From Zonotrichia leucophrys gambelii (taxonomy: Eukaryota > Chordata > Aves > Passeriformes > Passerellidae), in contig NC_088179.1 in NCBI RefSeq assembly GCF_028769735.1, positions 2,542,001-2,606,000 of the forward strand: a DNA stretch of 64,000 bases, given 5' to 3'. Position numbers and translations under genes: made by a program. Every line of letters starts with the position of its first letter. The stretch's first letter is position 1. Below the pieces are notes generated by a model, which saw only the letters and a list, made by a program, of their open reading frames with translations, had not been told where the DNA came from and searched no databases. Shown here piece after piece: positions 38,408 through 50,480 of this stretch.

Positions 38408-40628
38408 TCCTTTATTCTTTATTAGTAGTTAACTGCCTTTGTAATTACTATTTAAATTTATCCATTGGTATTTATTAATTTGTTATTTTTATTGACTGGT
38501 TTTTTCACCATTTTTACCGCCCTCTGCCCTGTCCTTTTGCAGACCCTTTACACCCTCTGCAGTGTCACAAGACTTCTTTTCCATGCCGTGACCCTCAGGG
38601 CCTCAGGGTGGGGTTGGAACTCGTGCCTTGGATGTGCTCTGATTGTCCTGATGCATCAGGTGCTGCTGATTTACAGCCTGCAGGTTTTCTGCACTCCCCA
38701 GCATGGCATGGAAGGACTCCAGATGGTTTCCTGTCCCTGTGTGTAATACTCATCTATTACTGGCACTGTGACAAATGCAAATTAGCCTGAATGGAGAAAA
38801 GCCCACACCTCTCCCAGCACAGATCGAGTTGATATTGCCCATTATAATACATTTAAAGCAGAAGATACATTTCTAATGGAACAAGTCATGAATTTCTTAC
38901 AAACCTTGCCCCAGGAGGTCTGATGCAGCACCGGCATGCAGCCACGTGGGACCTGCTTCCCAAAATGTCCATAACAGCTTCTATCTTCAGCTCCTTCTTG
39001 ATAACCTGGCTGCACATCCCTCTGCTGCACTTCTGCTGGGGAGGTTTGGGTTGGGCTCCACACATCACAGTTCCCTGGCTGCTGAACCTCTGATGTGGGT
39101 GAGCACAGCTGCCTCTGGCCTCTTGGGGGGTCTCCATCAGCTCTGGGCTACAGCTCAGACATGGAAAAATGCATCTGTGCACACCTGCAGCCACCCCAGC
39201 ATCCGACAGCAGGGGAGCAGAGGGGCTGGCACTGGGCAGTGGGACAGGCTGGGTCACAGGACACTTCCATGGACAGGGACCAGGGGCTCCAGGTCCAGCC
39301 TGGCACCAAGCTGGTGCCACACGGGGCTGCCCCAGCCAATCCTGCCACGCTCAGCTCCCCAGGGGACAGGACATGGGGGTAAAAACAAGTGTGCACGCAT
39401 AGCATTTGTTTATATCTAGCATTTATTTATATCTACCTCCTAATGTTTATTATATTTATTTCTTAATATTTATTATAGTTATTCCTAATTTTATAACATT
39501 TATCCCTACTATTTATTATATTATATAATATATTAAATATATTATATGTATTTACCTCCTAATATTATTTATATCTACCTCAAATATTTACTTGCTGTTG
39601 CAGGAAGATGGAAGAGATGCAGCAGCACTGGACCTGAAGCAGGAGGGGTTGTGGTGCCTGGGTAAGTGATGGGACCTCGACTCACAATATGTGGTCAGCA
39701 AAATTTTGGCAGTTCATATATCCCACTTGTGAGCTGGGAATAGTTGATCTCAAAGCCAGCATGGAAAGGGTGTGTATATCTGAGTTCAAATTGTGAACCC
39801 ATACTTAGGCTAAAACCATTGGAGTTTAAACATAATAATCAGGGTACTGAGGAGAGAGGAGGAGGAGTTAAAGGAAAGCACTGTTAAAGGGATTCAATAT
39901 CAGCTCCTGGAGGATAGACACTACTGCTCTACAAATGACCATTGGAAAAGAGACCAGGCCAGAAATGGGTTCAGTGCAATCACCAGCCCTGCACACTGCA
40001 GAGAAATCCCTGAGCAGAGAGAGCATGATTTTCCTAAGCTCTTAGAAGCAGGGATTAAATACAACATGTGAGAGGGCTCTTGGCACACTAATGATTCGCT
40101 AATTCACAGCCATGACTGAGAGAGCCATTGTGCATTAATTAATCCTTGCAAATTAGGAAGTGAGTAAACATTAAAAAAATCCAAGTTACTTCACTGGGGA
40201 AAAGAAAAGGTATTTAGAAAGCCTAGCATGCAGGTGCTTTGCTTAGGAAGGACAGAGCTGAATGGGATCCTGGGGCTTTCTGCTGCGGATGGGAGGCTCA
40301 GGGAACCCTACAGCTCAGCTCTAGCTCCTCCCATCACCATCCTAGACTGAAAAATAGCAAAACTGGGTAAAAACAATATGTCAGCCTGTGAAATTACCCC
40401 TCATTCAAGCAGCTCCATTTTGCTGCCCTATTTTCTCCCTTCAGCCCTTATCTCATGCAGGGCAGCCATTCCCTCTTGGGGTGCCATGGCAGCTCTGCGA
40501 GGCTGGCCAGCCCAAGCCCTCCAAAAGGGCCTGTAGCCATTTCCTGCTCTGTCTTCTCTTTTCCATGGCACACACGTGCCCCTTCCCCTTGTGGGTTCCC
40601 CTTCTGTCCCCACTGTCCTGCTGGCAGC
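38408..40628. other. Intergenic DNA without recognised gene
   Basis: Mixed-composition DNA. 39400-39600 is an AT-rich degenerate tandem array built on 'tttatatctacctcctaata'-like units. Open frames near 38.9-39.4 kb occur on both strands in GC-rich DNA and show no known domain. Confidence 0.6.
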
Positions 40629-41610
40629 AGGCCCTAAGTGCCCCTCACATCCCACACAGGCCCCATGTGCCCCTCACATCCCACACAGGCCCTAAGTGCC
40701 CCTCACATCCCACACAGGCCCTGAATGCCCCTCACATCCCACACAGGCCCTAAGTGCCCCTCACATTCCACACAAGCCCCAAATGCCCCTCGTGTCCCAC
40801 ACAGGCCCTAAGTGCCCCTCACATCCCACACAGGCCCTGAATGCCCCTCACATCCCACACAGGCCCTAAGTGCCCCTCATATCCCCCGCAAGCCCCGAAT
40901 GCCCCTCATGTCCCACACAGACCCCCGGTGCCCCTCACGTCCCCCACAGGCCCTAAGTGCCCCTCATATCCCCCGCAAGCCCCGAATGCCCCTCATGTCC
41001 CACACAGATCCCCGGTGCCCCTCATGTCCCCCGCAGGCCCCAGGTGCCCCTCACGTCCCACACAGATCCCCGGTGCCCCTCACATCCCCACACAGGCCCC
41101 AGATGCCCCTCATGTCCCACACAGGCCCCAGGTGCCCCTCATGTCCCCTGCAGGCTCTGGGTGCCCCTCACATAGCACACAGGCTTCAAGTGCCCCTCAT
41201 GTCCCCTGCAGACCCCAAGTGCCCCTCATGTCACACACAGGCCCCAGGTGCCCCTCACATCCCGGGTGCCCCTCACATCCCCTGCAGGCCCTGGGTGCTC
41301 CTCACATCCCAGGTGCCCCTCATGTCACACACAGGCCCTGAGTGCCCTCATATCACCTGCAGGCCCCGGCTACCCCTCGTGTCCCCTGCAGACCCCAAGT
41401 GCCCCTCATGTCACACACAGGCCCCAGGTGCCCCTCACATCCCGGGTGCCCCTCACATCCCACACAGGCCCTGGGTGCCCCTCACATCCCCTGCAGGCCC
41501 TGGGTGCTCCTCACATCCCAGGTGCCCCTCATGTCACACACAGGCCCCAAGTGCCCCTCACATCCCCACACAGGCCCCAGGTGCCCCTTGTGTCCCTCAC
41601 AGCACGCCCC
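40629..41610 (+). repeat. 29-bp GC-rich minisatellite, about 34 copies
   Basis: The unit is about 29 bp, with a core of gtgcccctcacatcccacac plus aggcccta or variants. Variants (atgtccc, cctgcaggc, short deletions) alternate in blocks, and a block of about 180 bp near 41220 is repeated near 41400, giving higher-order structure. Twenty-nine is not a multiple of three and the unit has no stop in any frame, so all three plus frames stay open and read as similar Pro/His/Ser-rich repeats. It is not regarded as a gene. Confidence 0.95.
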
Positions 41611-43684
41611 CAGCCCTTGCAACTGGCCGTGCATTTTGGGTGTCACTGCCCAAAGTTTTACTGGCGGGGTCACAGCTGGAGCTGTGTCACACAGGTGTCA
41701 CAGGTGTCCAGCTGTGCTGGGAGCAGGGCAGGGAGGCCTGAGGTAACTCCTGTGCTGTGGATGTGTCACACACGCCATGGGATGGAGGGGCTCAGGACGT
41801 CCATGGCCTTCTGACACAGATCATCTCAAAATGTACTCTGGGACCTCTTGCCAGTGGTCTGGAGGGGCACACGAGCAGGGGAGAACAGAACCAACCCCCA
41901 GGTGATGTTTAACTGGGCATGGACTGGTGTGATTCCGAGGGCATAGCCTGTGTTCCTGGCTCCTGACAAGGAGTTGCAGTTGTGCTGAATTTCTTCTGTT
42001 TAAAGTTCGGCAGAAGAAGAATCCTGAGTCTTTCCACGGACTTTGAACCAAGCTGCAGTGGCTGAATTTAATCACCAGCTTTCACAAGTGCCTGTGACAG
42101 TTCCTGAAACTGCGTTTCAACCATTACTGCCTGGGGACATTCACTGCAGACTCCTAAAGCTTTTCTCAAAGAAATGTCTGTGGGTATTTTTTACCTTTCA
42201 GTTCATTCAATTAATACATAACAAGCAGACTCACACCCCCCAAAATCCTATTTGCAGTAGAAAAGACAATTAAATGTAATTGTCTTTCATATCAGTTAGG
42301 AGTTTTTTTCCTCATGGACATTCCATGATTTATCTTTAATTCAAGGTTCCATTTCAGAATTAGAACACATTTAAAAAACATTATAGCAAACCACAAGAAC
42401 TAGGGGTTAGCATGTAAATATTGTCAGAAAAAAAAAATTACCTGAGCAACTAGCATGTAAATATCGTCAGAAAAAAAACCCAAACAATTACCTGAACAAT
42501 CATAGAAAAAAAATCTGCTGCAAATCCCTTTACCTGGACAGCAAGTCATTTTAATAAACTTTTTACTACTGTGGAACAATTGAAAGTTATCTGTAAAGCA
42601 CAGTATCCATTCCAGGGAAGATCTACTACTAAAGCCAAAACCAGGTTTCCATCAGCATTGTAAACATCAAAGAAAGTAAAAGTCACCCCAAGAAACAGCA
42701 CTAGAGAAAAATGTATTTCCTGAGCTAGAAACAGCACTAGTGTAAAATGTATTTCCTGAGCTAAAACCAAAACACCATACACAAAAAAAACCCAGTGAAA
42801 TACAGCCATTAATTCAATAGAACTGGAAGCAAATACAGTAAGAATCCCAAATCAAGCAGAAAGACAAAAGGCTGTGAACACTGCTGAAAATCACTGTTGG
42901 GCTATTCTTTTTAGATACTTTCCCCTCTTCTTTTACATTTTAAAGAAATTACAAGGTGACTAACTTGGTTCATATTTAAGCAGTGCCTGTTAAACTCTGA
43001 AGCTCACAGCCTCTGGATAACATTGCTGTGCACTTGCTTACCCCTTTACCCCTTCAAAAGGCTTTGCAGAAATGAATTTATTAGCTCTTACAGCACAAAC
43101 CTGTGAGGGGCACAGGCTTAGTGCTGCCCTTCAGCTGGATTCAGGCTCAGCTGGCACAGGAGCCCTGGCCACATCACTTGACAACACCAACAAATACACA
43201 CACGACCTGTCCTGAGACTCTAAAGCTTTTCTGCAGCTCTCCTCCTGCTCCTGATGGGACCCCTGGCTCCCAGCGAGGAGAGAGCTCCAGAGCTCTGCTG
43301 TCCCAACCTTCCAAGGCAGGCACTGCTTTGGAAAAGGGCTACAAAACTGTATCATCTGAAAATTGTCTGTGTGCAGCTGTGAGAGGGCATCACTGTCTGC
43401 ATGTGTGTGTACAGACACACCTGGAATGGGGAGAGGGGGTGAATAATCATCTTTGAAACACAACAAGAAAGGGTGAAACATCACCTTTGAAACACAACGA
43501 GACACCCAGCTGATCACAGTATTCTTCTGGAAAACCCCTTAGGGAACTCATGTGTCTCATGGCCTCTTTTGCTTCTTGACAGAGCAAACCCAGGGCACAG
43601 CTCCTAATGTTAAAAATCAACAAGCAAGAAAAAAAAAGTTGTGGCAGTGGGGGTTTTATTATTATTTGAATTAATGGCCTAATT
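41611..43684. other. Intergenic DNA with two small tandem duplications
   Basis: No gene was recognised. A 43-bp unit starting 'tagcatgtaaatat' is doubled at 42408-42499. A 36-bp unit starting 'gaaacagcactag' is doubled at 42692-42766. A third short duplication with the core 'ctttgaaacacaac' lies at 43449-43500. Confidence 0.7.
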
Positions 43685-44122
43685 ATGGAGAAGACAAAAC
43701 AAGTGCAAACTCTGCTTTTCTTCTTCCCAGACCATCCCATGCAGCAGCACCCACCTTCTCACAGCTCCTGCTTGCTCTTCATTTTCTCAGGGCCATGGTT
43801 TTCCTACCCCAAGGTGACTGTGCCCCAAGAGCTAGCAGGACTTCCTACACCTTTTGGTTCCTCCACAGCAATGAGAAATGCTCATCCCTGTAACAAAGGA
43901 GTGTCTCCTAGGTATGCCTGAAGAGGGGGAGAAAGTGAAGAAATTGAAGAGGAGAGTTGGTTTAAAGCAGACAGTATTCATAACCAAAACCAAAATAGTA
44001 TAAATCCTTTTGCTTTAATTGGTAAAAAATTAGTTACAAACATAGAGATTAAAAAAGAAATCTTAGAGACCATCACAAGGCTTTATACACCATGCAGGAT
44101 GGACTTGGCTCACACAGAGCAG
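43685..44122 (+). repeat. Inverted duplication, left arm
   Basis: This 438-bp segment is the reverse complement of 44949-45380 along its full length, by eye over 90 percent identical with small indels. Shared stretches include 'ggaggaaccaaaaggtgtag' (seen on the right arm) and 'ggatggacttggctcacaca'. Both outer ends stop abruptly. The arm has no recognisable coding sequence or known repeat motif. Confidence 0.92.
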
Positions 44123-44948
44123 AGCCCTGCAGCTCATGCCTTCCCCTCCTCAACCCTCCCATTTTCCACTGTCCCAGCAGCAGCCAGGCTGTGCCAAGGC
44201 AGGACCACAAAGTGCCAGACACCCAGGTGAGCATTTCCCAACCCCTGGGGTGCTGCAAGCCCAGCCCTGCAGCAACAGAAGCGGGCAGCAAGTTGGGAAT
44301 TCTGCTATAAGGGCAGTGCCCCCCTGGCAGCCCCAGAGCTGGGCCAGGACAGCACACAGGTCACCCTGCTGGCAGAGCACAGCCTGTGGGTGCCCCATTC
44401 CTGCTGACAAGGTGTCCTGTGCCAGGCCTCAGGATGTGGTGACAGCACACGTAGACACACGGACTATAAAAAGCAGGCATTGGCGTGGGGCCAGGCTGGC
44501 ACAAAAGCCACATTTACTCACAGAAGAGATCTTTTTCTCACAAAGATGAATCTTAACCCACATCCCTCTGCAGCTTCAAGAACTGAGAAGCTAAGAGGAA
44601 ACAGACAGTGTGGGGTGTGCAGGGTGCTGAGCCCAGGGCGAGTCAGGCATCCATGCTGCTGTCAAAGTCAAGCTTACTGAATAAACCAAGCACCTGGTTT
44701 ATTCCATTACAGATTGTTATCAGGTGACATCTGGTAACATCTCACACACAGAGTGTGAGAACACCCAGCACTGCTCTCCTGAATGAAATAATGCACCCAG
44801 AGTGTGAGAACTGCTGCTCTCCTGAATGAAATAAGGCATACTGCATAAAGAGAGTTCAAGTGATCTCCTTAAATGGTCCCTCAAAGTCCGCTGTGCTCTC
44901 CTCATGAAGCTTGGCTCTTTTCCCTTGTACCACCTCCGCAGCCTGGTC
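44123..44948. other. Spacer of the inverted duplication
   Basis: 826 bp between the arms, with no gene recognised. A 50-60-bp unit containing 'agagtgtgagaac' and 'gctctcctgaatgaaataa' is doubled at about 44748-44837. Confidence 0.7.
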
Positions 44949-45380
44949 CTGGTCTGTGTGAGCCAAGTCCATCCTGCCTGGTGTATAAAGCCTTGTGATG
45001 TCCTCTAAGATTTTTTTTTTTAATCTCTATGTTTGTAACTGATTTTTTACCAATTAAAGCAAAAGGTTTTATACTATTTTGTTTTTGTTATGAATTGTTT
45101 GCTTTCTAAAACCAACTCTCCTGTTCAATTTCTTTACTTTTCCCCCCTCTTCAGGTGTACCTAGGAGACACTCCTTTATTACAGGGATGAGCATTTCTCA
45201 TTGCTGTGGAGGAACCAAAAGGTGTAGGAAGTCCTGCTAGTTCTTGGTCACCTTGGGGTAGGAGAACCATGGCCCTGAGAAAATGAAGAGCAAGCAGGAG
45301 CTGTGAGAAGGTGGGTGCTGCTGCATGGGATGGTCTGGGAAGAAGAAAAGCAGAGTTTGCACTTGTTTTGTCTTCTCTAT
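44949..45380 (-). repeat. Inverted duplication, right arm
   Basis: Reverse-complement partner of 43685-44122. Identity runs from 'ctggtctgtgtgagccaagt' to 'cttgttttgtcttctctat', where it ends sharply. No flanking target duplication was found, so a transposon with long terminal inverted repeats is possible but not shown. Confidence 0.92.
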
Positions 45381-46862
45381 GTAAAATTCAGCACAGGCAA
45401 GGGGCTAACCCTTACAGCCTGCCACCACCCACACAGCTTATCAGATTTTCTGCTTCCTATAAGGTGCTTTTGGCCCAGGAGCTGTGTTTCAAGCACTCTG
45501 GCTGAGAAGCAGCAGATAAGATTTCCTGTGGGGCCTGGAGCGCTGCTAACCTGCCAGGCAGGAGACAGCTTGAGCAATGGCAAAAGCATCAGCTGATCCT
45601 TAACACCAAGGCTGCATGGGGGTGTGTAAAAGAAAAGCTGAGAATTACTCAGCTGGTACCAGCCTTGTAATTATTTCCTGTCCCAGGAGTTCCCTCCCAA
45701 AGATGGCAGAGCCAGCTGGTACCCAGGAGGCTGAGCTGGGGCCAGAGGGGTTTGGTGCACTTGGTAAAGGAGATGGATTTAGAGATGTCAACAGAATTTC
45801 CAGATGTTCAGTGCTCCTTTGGAGCTGGGCTTTCTCTGTAATGCAAATATTTCATGTGGCACTGTCCAATGCCATGTATGACCTCTCTCTCCTCAGCTAT
45901 AGCAGGAGGAGCAGGTGAGCTCCCTGCCCACACCATGGTGAACTCACAGGTTTGATAGGCCACCACAGACACCAACCTCATCTGCCAGATGCCCTGTGCC
46001 TCTTCCCCAGCCACCACACAAGGCTCACCTAGCCCCAACCCCATCACCTGCCAGCCCTGTGCCAGAAACCGTGACCTGGCACACACAGTGTCACTCCGTC
46101 CCCAAGGATCCCAACACAGAGGTGTCAGGAGCAGCCTTCCCAGCACAGCCATGGCTTCCCTCTGCCAGCTCTGATGGTGATCTTGGGCCCACATCCCATT
46201 GGGGGTGGTGTCTGCTCATGAGGACTGTGCCCTCAACACAGCAAATGCTCTTCCTCACATCCCAAGAACAGATAAAGCATCCTTTGCTTTTCTGACCAAC
46301 CCATTTCCAGCACCATCCTGTCCTGGATGGGCTGCAGGGCATGGGTTCCTCCTGCAAACGGGGCTGAGATGGGCCATGGCATGAACTGAGGCCAGTCAGG
46401 AGAGGCAGCCCTGGTGCCCCCGGGCCATGCAGCAGTGAGTAATCTCCAGCTGGGTGCCTGAGTGCCCGGAGCCACCCGCCTGCCCCGGCTCCGCCTGCAC
46501 CCCAGTCACTGCACTGGCACGTCCTGCTGCTCCTCACATTCCTCCCGACCGAATACCTCAGCAGCACAACAGCCCTGGTGAAGCAGGGCTTCAGCACAGC
46601 CTGCCTGGGGGTTGTGGTTGCTGAGAAACATCCAGATGTAAACGTTTTGAAGGAGAGCTTTACTCCTTTTAAAACCTCAGCTGGACAAAACCCTCTTTAT
46701 TGAGAGTGAGTAAAGCCCCTGTAAAGCAGCCTCTCCTTGGGGAGTGTTTGTTCATGGCAGGGCAGGGCTGGAGCCCGAGCCCAGGGAGGGGGCACAGGGT
46801 GCAGAGGGTGCCCCATGCTCACACATCAGGGCCAACCACAGCCTGTGCTGGCAGCAGCCGCT
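45381..46862. other. Intergenic DNA without recognised gene
   Basis: GC-moderate DNA with short open frames on both strands and no recognised domain, splice pattern or mobile element. Confidence 0.6.
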
Positions 46863-46868
46863 GTCCCC

Positions 46869-47246
46869 TGTCGCAGACGTCTTTTCATGAAAAAATCCTT
46901 TCCTCAGGATTTTTCCTCCTGAGAAGCTGACAGGCCTCAGGAACAAAATGTAAACAATGGTTATCTGCTGCTGTGGAATGCAACAGGTGCATCTGTGATT
47001 GTTGGTTTGTTTGTAATTAATGGCCAATCACAATCAGCCGGCTCAGACTCTCAGACAGAAGCTTTGTTATCATTTTTTCAGATTCTACTCTTAGCTTAGC
47101 TAGTCTTCTGATGAAACCTTTTCTTCTATTCTTATGCTATAGTTTTAATGTAATATATATCATAAAATAATAAATCAAGCCTTCTGAAACATGGAGTCAG
47201 ATCTACATCTCTTCCCTCATCCTCAGACCCTATGAACACTCTCACA
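46869..47246 (+). mobile_element. Solo LTR, family 1, copy 1
   Basis: A 378-bp element starting TGTCGCAGAC and ending CTCTCACA, flanked by the perfect 6-bp duplication gtcccc (46863-46868, 47247-47252). It carries a CCAAT box in 'ggccaatcaca', an AT-rich TATA-like segment and an AATAAA poly(A) signal. Family members are at 56395, 58174 and 58918. No internal retroviral sequence remains. The duplication length suggests an ERVK-like integrase. Confidence 0.92.
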
Positions 47247-47252
47247 GTCCCC

Positions 47253-48341
47253 ACCTCACCCTGCTCACTGCCAGCCCTGCACTCTGCTCCTCGCTGCCCA
47301 GAGCCCACAGCACATGGTGAAAGCAGAGCTGCTGTCAGAAACCAGCCCCAGCAAACCCACAGACACCTGGGAGGGAGGGATGGACTGCAGGACCCTGGAG
47401 CAGGACCCCTTTCCCTGCCTCTGACAGCCTCTCTGGCGCTGCTGGGGCCAGGCACCCCACATCCCAATGGAGCTGCAAGCAGTCTGGGACAAACGCAGCC
47501 TGGATGATCTCCAGGCTGGAAAAAAGAGGGATCAAACAGTCCTTCTGTGACCCCCACTGCAGACTGAGCAGTGCTCAGGAACCTGCCCAGCTCTCCTCCC
47601 ACTCTCCCACAGCAAACCCATCCCTGCCAAAGGCTGAGCTGCCTTAACGAGGCCATTCATTAACCAGCCAGGGCCGAGGTTGGGCTTGGGCTTGCCTCAG
47701 TACTGCACGAGCCTCCTTGTGAGCCCTGTCAGGGTCTGAGTCGGTGCCCACAGCGTCACCCCAAGCTGCAAGAGGCAGGGGGCACCAGCCTGGGCTGTGC
47801 AGCATCCTTCCTGCAACGTGGAGCTCCTCACCCAGCTGAGATGCCTCCTGCTTCCCAGCTGCCATGCAGAAAGGGCTCTGCTGGCAGGAGGAACACAGCT
47901 GGCACCCCCAGCAGGCTTTGGGCTCCTTGTCCCCATCTTTGGCCTCCAAAGCAGCAACACAGCTCAACTCACCTGGCTGTCCCCTCCGGCCCTGAGCAGG
48001 GAAGAGGAAGAGCTGTCCTGGCACATGGGCAGGAGCAGCTCTGCCCTGCCCAGAACCCAGAGAAAATGGACTGGGCCGGAGATGAAGCAGGCTGAAAATT
48101 GCAGGAATTAGAGGAACAATCACAGAGCTCCTCAGCCTTAACATCAACCTGGAATGAATTACTCTCTTATGTGAATTCTCTTGGCTCGGCTTCTTTTTCT
48201 CTGGGCTTCTCACTTGTTTCCTACAAAGTGCTTCAACAGAAATATTACTAGCTTTCATGGAAAAAAAAATCTTATTTGAAATTATTTTATCAGTCATAAA
48301 GAAGGGGAATGAAAAGTTCTCTCAAAATTTTTGCTTTCATT
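47253..48341. other. Intergenic DNA without recognised gene
   Basis: GC-moderate unique-looking DNA. No coding exon, RNA gene or named repeat was identified. Confidence 0.6.
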
Positions 48342-48790
48342 AAAATAAACTTTTTTTTCCTCTATCAAAGTCAGTTTTACAAGGCTATTTCAACTGGATG
48401 TAATCAATAGGATTGGAAGCTTATTATTACTATTAACAACAATTTATTATTATTATTTAATTATTATTTTTATTATTATTGTTGTTGTTATTATATTGGT
48501 AGAAGCTGTTAAAATAAACTTTTTTTCCTTATCAAAGTCAGTTTTACAAAGGTGTTTCAACTAGATGTAATCAATAGGATTGGAGGCTTATTATCATTAA
48601 CAAGACTATATTCATATTCATATTCATATTCATATTCATATTCATATTCATATTCTTGGTAGAAGCTGCTTCTTAAAAGCTTAATCGAAGATGACCCTGC
48701 TGTACTATTATTATTATTTATATTATAACTATTATTTTATTGGTAGAAGCTCTTTCTTAAAAGCCTAATCGAAGATGTCCCTGCTGTCCC
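48342..48790. repeat. Complex local duplications with AT microsatellites
   Basis: A 165-170-bp unit starting 'aaaataaacttttttt' at 48342 is repeated from 48511. A second unit starting 'tggtagaagctgcttctta' at 48657 is repeated at 48741, with a fragment at 48497. Between them lie an ATT/TTA array (about 48420-48495) and an ATTCAT hexamer array of about eight copies (48609-48655). Confidence 0.88.
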
Positions 48791-48837
48791 ACAGTCCCTC
48801 CTGTCATGCTGCCTTGTCCCGAGTGTGGGACAGCCCT

Positions 48838-49300
48838 GGCCAGCCCAGGGGTGCCTGCCCTCCATCCCAAAGGTTCCATCCAGCCCAGACGTGCCTGCTC
48901 TCCATCCCAAAGGTTCCATCCAGCCCAGACGTGCCTGCTCTCCATCCCGAGGGTTCCATCCAGCCCAGGAGTGCCTTCCCTGCATCCCAAAGGTTCCATC
49001 CAGCCCAGGGGTGCCTTCCCTGCATCCCGAGGGTTCCATCCAGCCCAGAGGTGCCTGCCCTCCATCCCAAAGGTTCCATCCAGCCCAGGGGTGCCTGCTC
49101 TCCATCCTGAGGGTTCCATCCAGCCCAGAGGTGCCTACCCTTCATCCCAAAGGTTCCATCCTGCCCAGAGGTGCCTGCCCTGCATTCTGAGGGTTCCATC
49201 CAGCCCAGAGGTGCCTGCCCTCCATCCAGAGGGGTCCATCCAGCCCAGGGGTGCCTGCTCTCTATCCCGAGGGGTCCATCCAGCCCTCCATCCCTGTGTG
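48838..49300 (+). repeat. 40-bp minisatellite, about 11.5 copies
   Basis: The 40-bp unit runs cagcccaggggtgcctgccc followed by tccatcccaaaggttccatc, with scattered substitutions. The period is not divisible by three and stops are rare, so long Pro/Ser- or Trp/Gly-rich frames appear on both strands; they are artefacts of the array. Confidence 0.95.
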
Positions 49301-49429
49301 GGACAGCCGGGCTGCAGAGCACCTCAGCAATGATGGATCCCTGCCTGCATCTCCATGCTGGATGCCCGGAGGGAGCACAGAGGGCAAGGAAGGGACACTG
49401 CTCTTGCAGCCCGGTCAAATTCCCTCGTC

Positions 49430-50480
49430 CCGTGGCCACCGGCTGCCCCCGAGCCCTCGCTGGGGGCTGCTGCCCATTTCTCTGCTGGTGATTAGATTGT
49501 TCACGGCTCCGGGGTTTGTTTGAATGGGCGCCTTTGTTCGGCGGCGCTTTCCCACGTCCCCCGCCCGGCCGGCAGTCGCGTGTCCCGAGGCTCAGCGCAG
49601 CCCCGGCCGCCGCTCCTCGAGCAAAGCCCCGCTCCGAGCGGGACATCTGCGCCCGAGGGAACCTGCCAACATCTGCCACACTTTCCCCCTTTTCAACAGC
49701 CTTTCTTTCCCTCTTAAATACTGCAGGAACAGATGTTAAAAGTTGTTCTCTTTCTCCGCAGTGTGAAGTGTAGACAAATAGCAAAAAAACAGAGAAAACT
49801 CTAAGCAGCACTCACCCCTCTCTCTTTCCTTTTTTTTTTTTTTTTTTTCTTTTTTTGGAAAGCCCAGGAAAAAAGAGAGGCTTTGTTTACAAAGGAGAAT
49901 CCCCTTTTCAGTGAAACCTGGCAGTGGCACCGCCAAAGGAAAGCGGGAATTCGCAGAAAGCTCCCGTAATGCTCATTAGCATAGGGCTGTTGGGTGCCTG
50001 CAATCCCCGGCACAGATGTCAGCCTTGCCCAAAGCCAGGGCAGCTCTCCCGCCCGCACCCCCGCCTCCCAAATAAAGCCTTTTGCCGTGACTGAGAGGTG
50101 TAAAATAACTGTTTACAGCCAAAGCTGCTCTGCTTTTGCACCGCGCCGCTGTCTTACAAATGAACCTTGAAATGAGCTCGCCCGCAACAGATGCCCGTGG
50201 GCAAGGCAAGGGGCTGCGGTGCTCGGCTGGGCTGGGCACAGGCTGGCACCCGGGGCCACCGTGCTGCCCGTGCCCGGTGTCCCCCGGCCACCAACTCACC
50301 TGGGCTCCCAGGAACAGCCCCGGAGCTCAGGCAGCTCGCAGGACACTCAGGGCCACCCCACTGCCCATGGCCTGTCCTGCCGGCCCGCTGTCCCCTGGCC
50401 ACCAACTCACCTGGGAGGGAAAGGAACAGCCCGGGGAACAGCCCCGGAGCTGGAGCAGCTCGCAGCACAAAGGGAGCAGG
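49430..50480 (+). promoter_or_regulatory. CpG-rich block, possible regulatory region upstream of the HES gene
   Basis: GC-rich DNA with frequent CpG, 2.4-3.5 kb upstream of the HES start. It includes the SOX-type core cctttgttc near 49531 and a homeodomain/octamer-like 'gctcattagcatagg' near 49970. It may be a promoter of an unrecognised transcript, a distal enhancer of the HES gene, or simply GC-rich repeat DNA. No coding exon with HES features was found in it. Confidence 0.4.
50279..50469 (+). repeat. 111-bp tandem duplication
   Basis: 'ggccaccaactcacctggg' with 'aacagccccggagct' and 'gcagctcgcag' appears at 50279-50339 and again at 50390-50469. The second copy has an extra short insertion. 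It explains the similar open frames in this interval. Confidence 0.85.

Noticed and set aside
40812..41741. 309-aa proline-rich frame
   Set aside because: It is a 29-bp minisatellite open in all three frames; no start context, splice site or conserved domain supports a protein.
40629..49300. CRISPR-like arrays
   Set aside because: The 29-bp and 40-bp units are contiguous, with no unique spacers, and the DNA is vertebrate.
48804..49811. 335-aa minus-strand frame with Trp/Gly repeats
   Set aside because: Most of it is the 40-bp minisatellite; the rest is GC-rich DNA without a recognisable domain.
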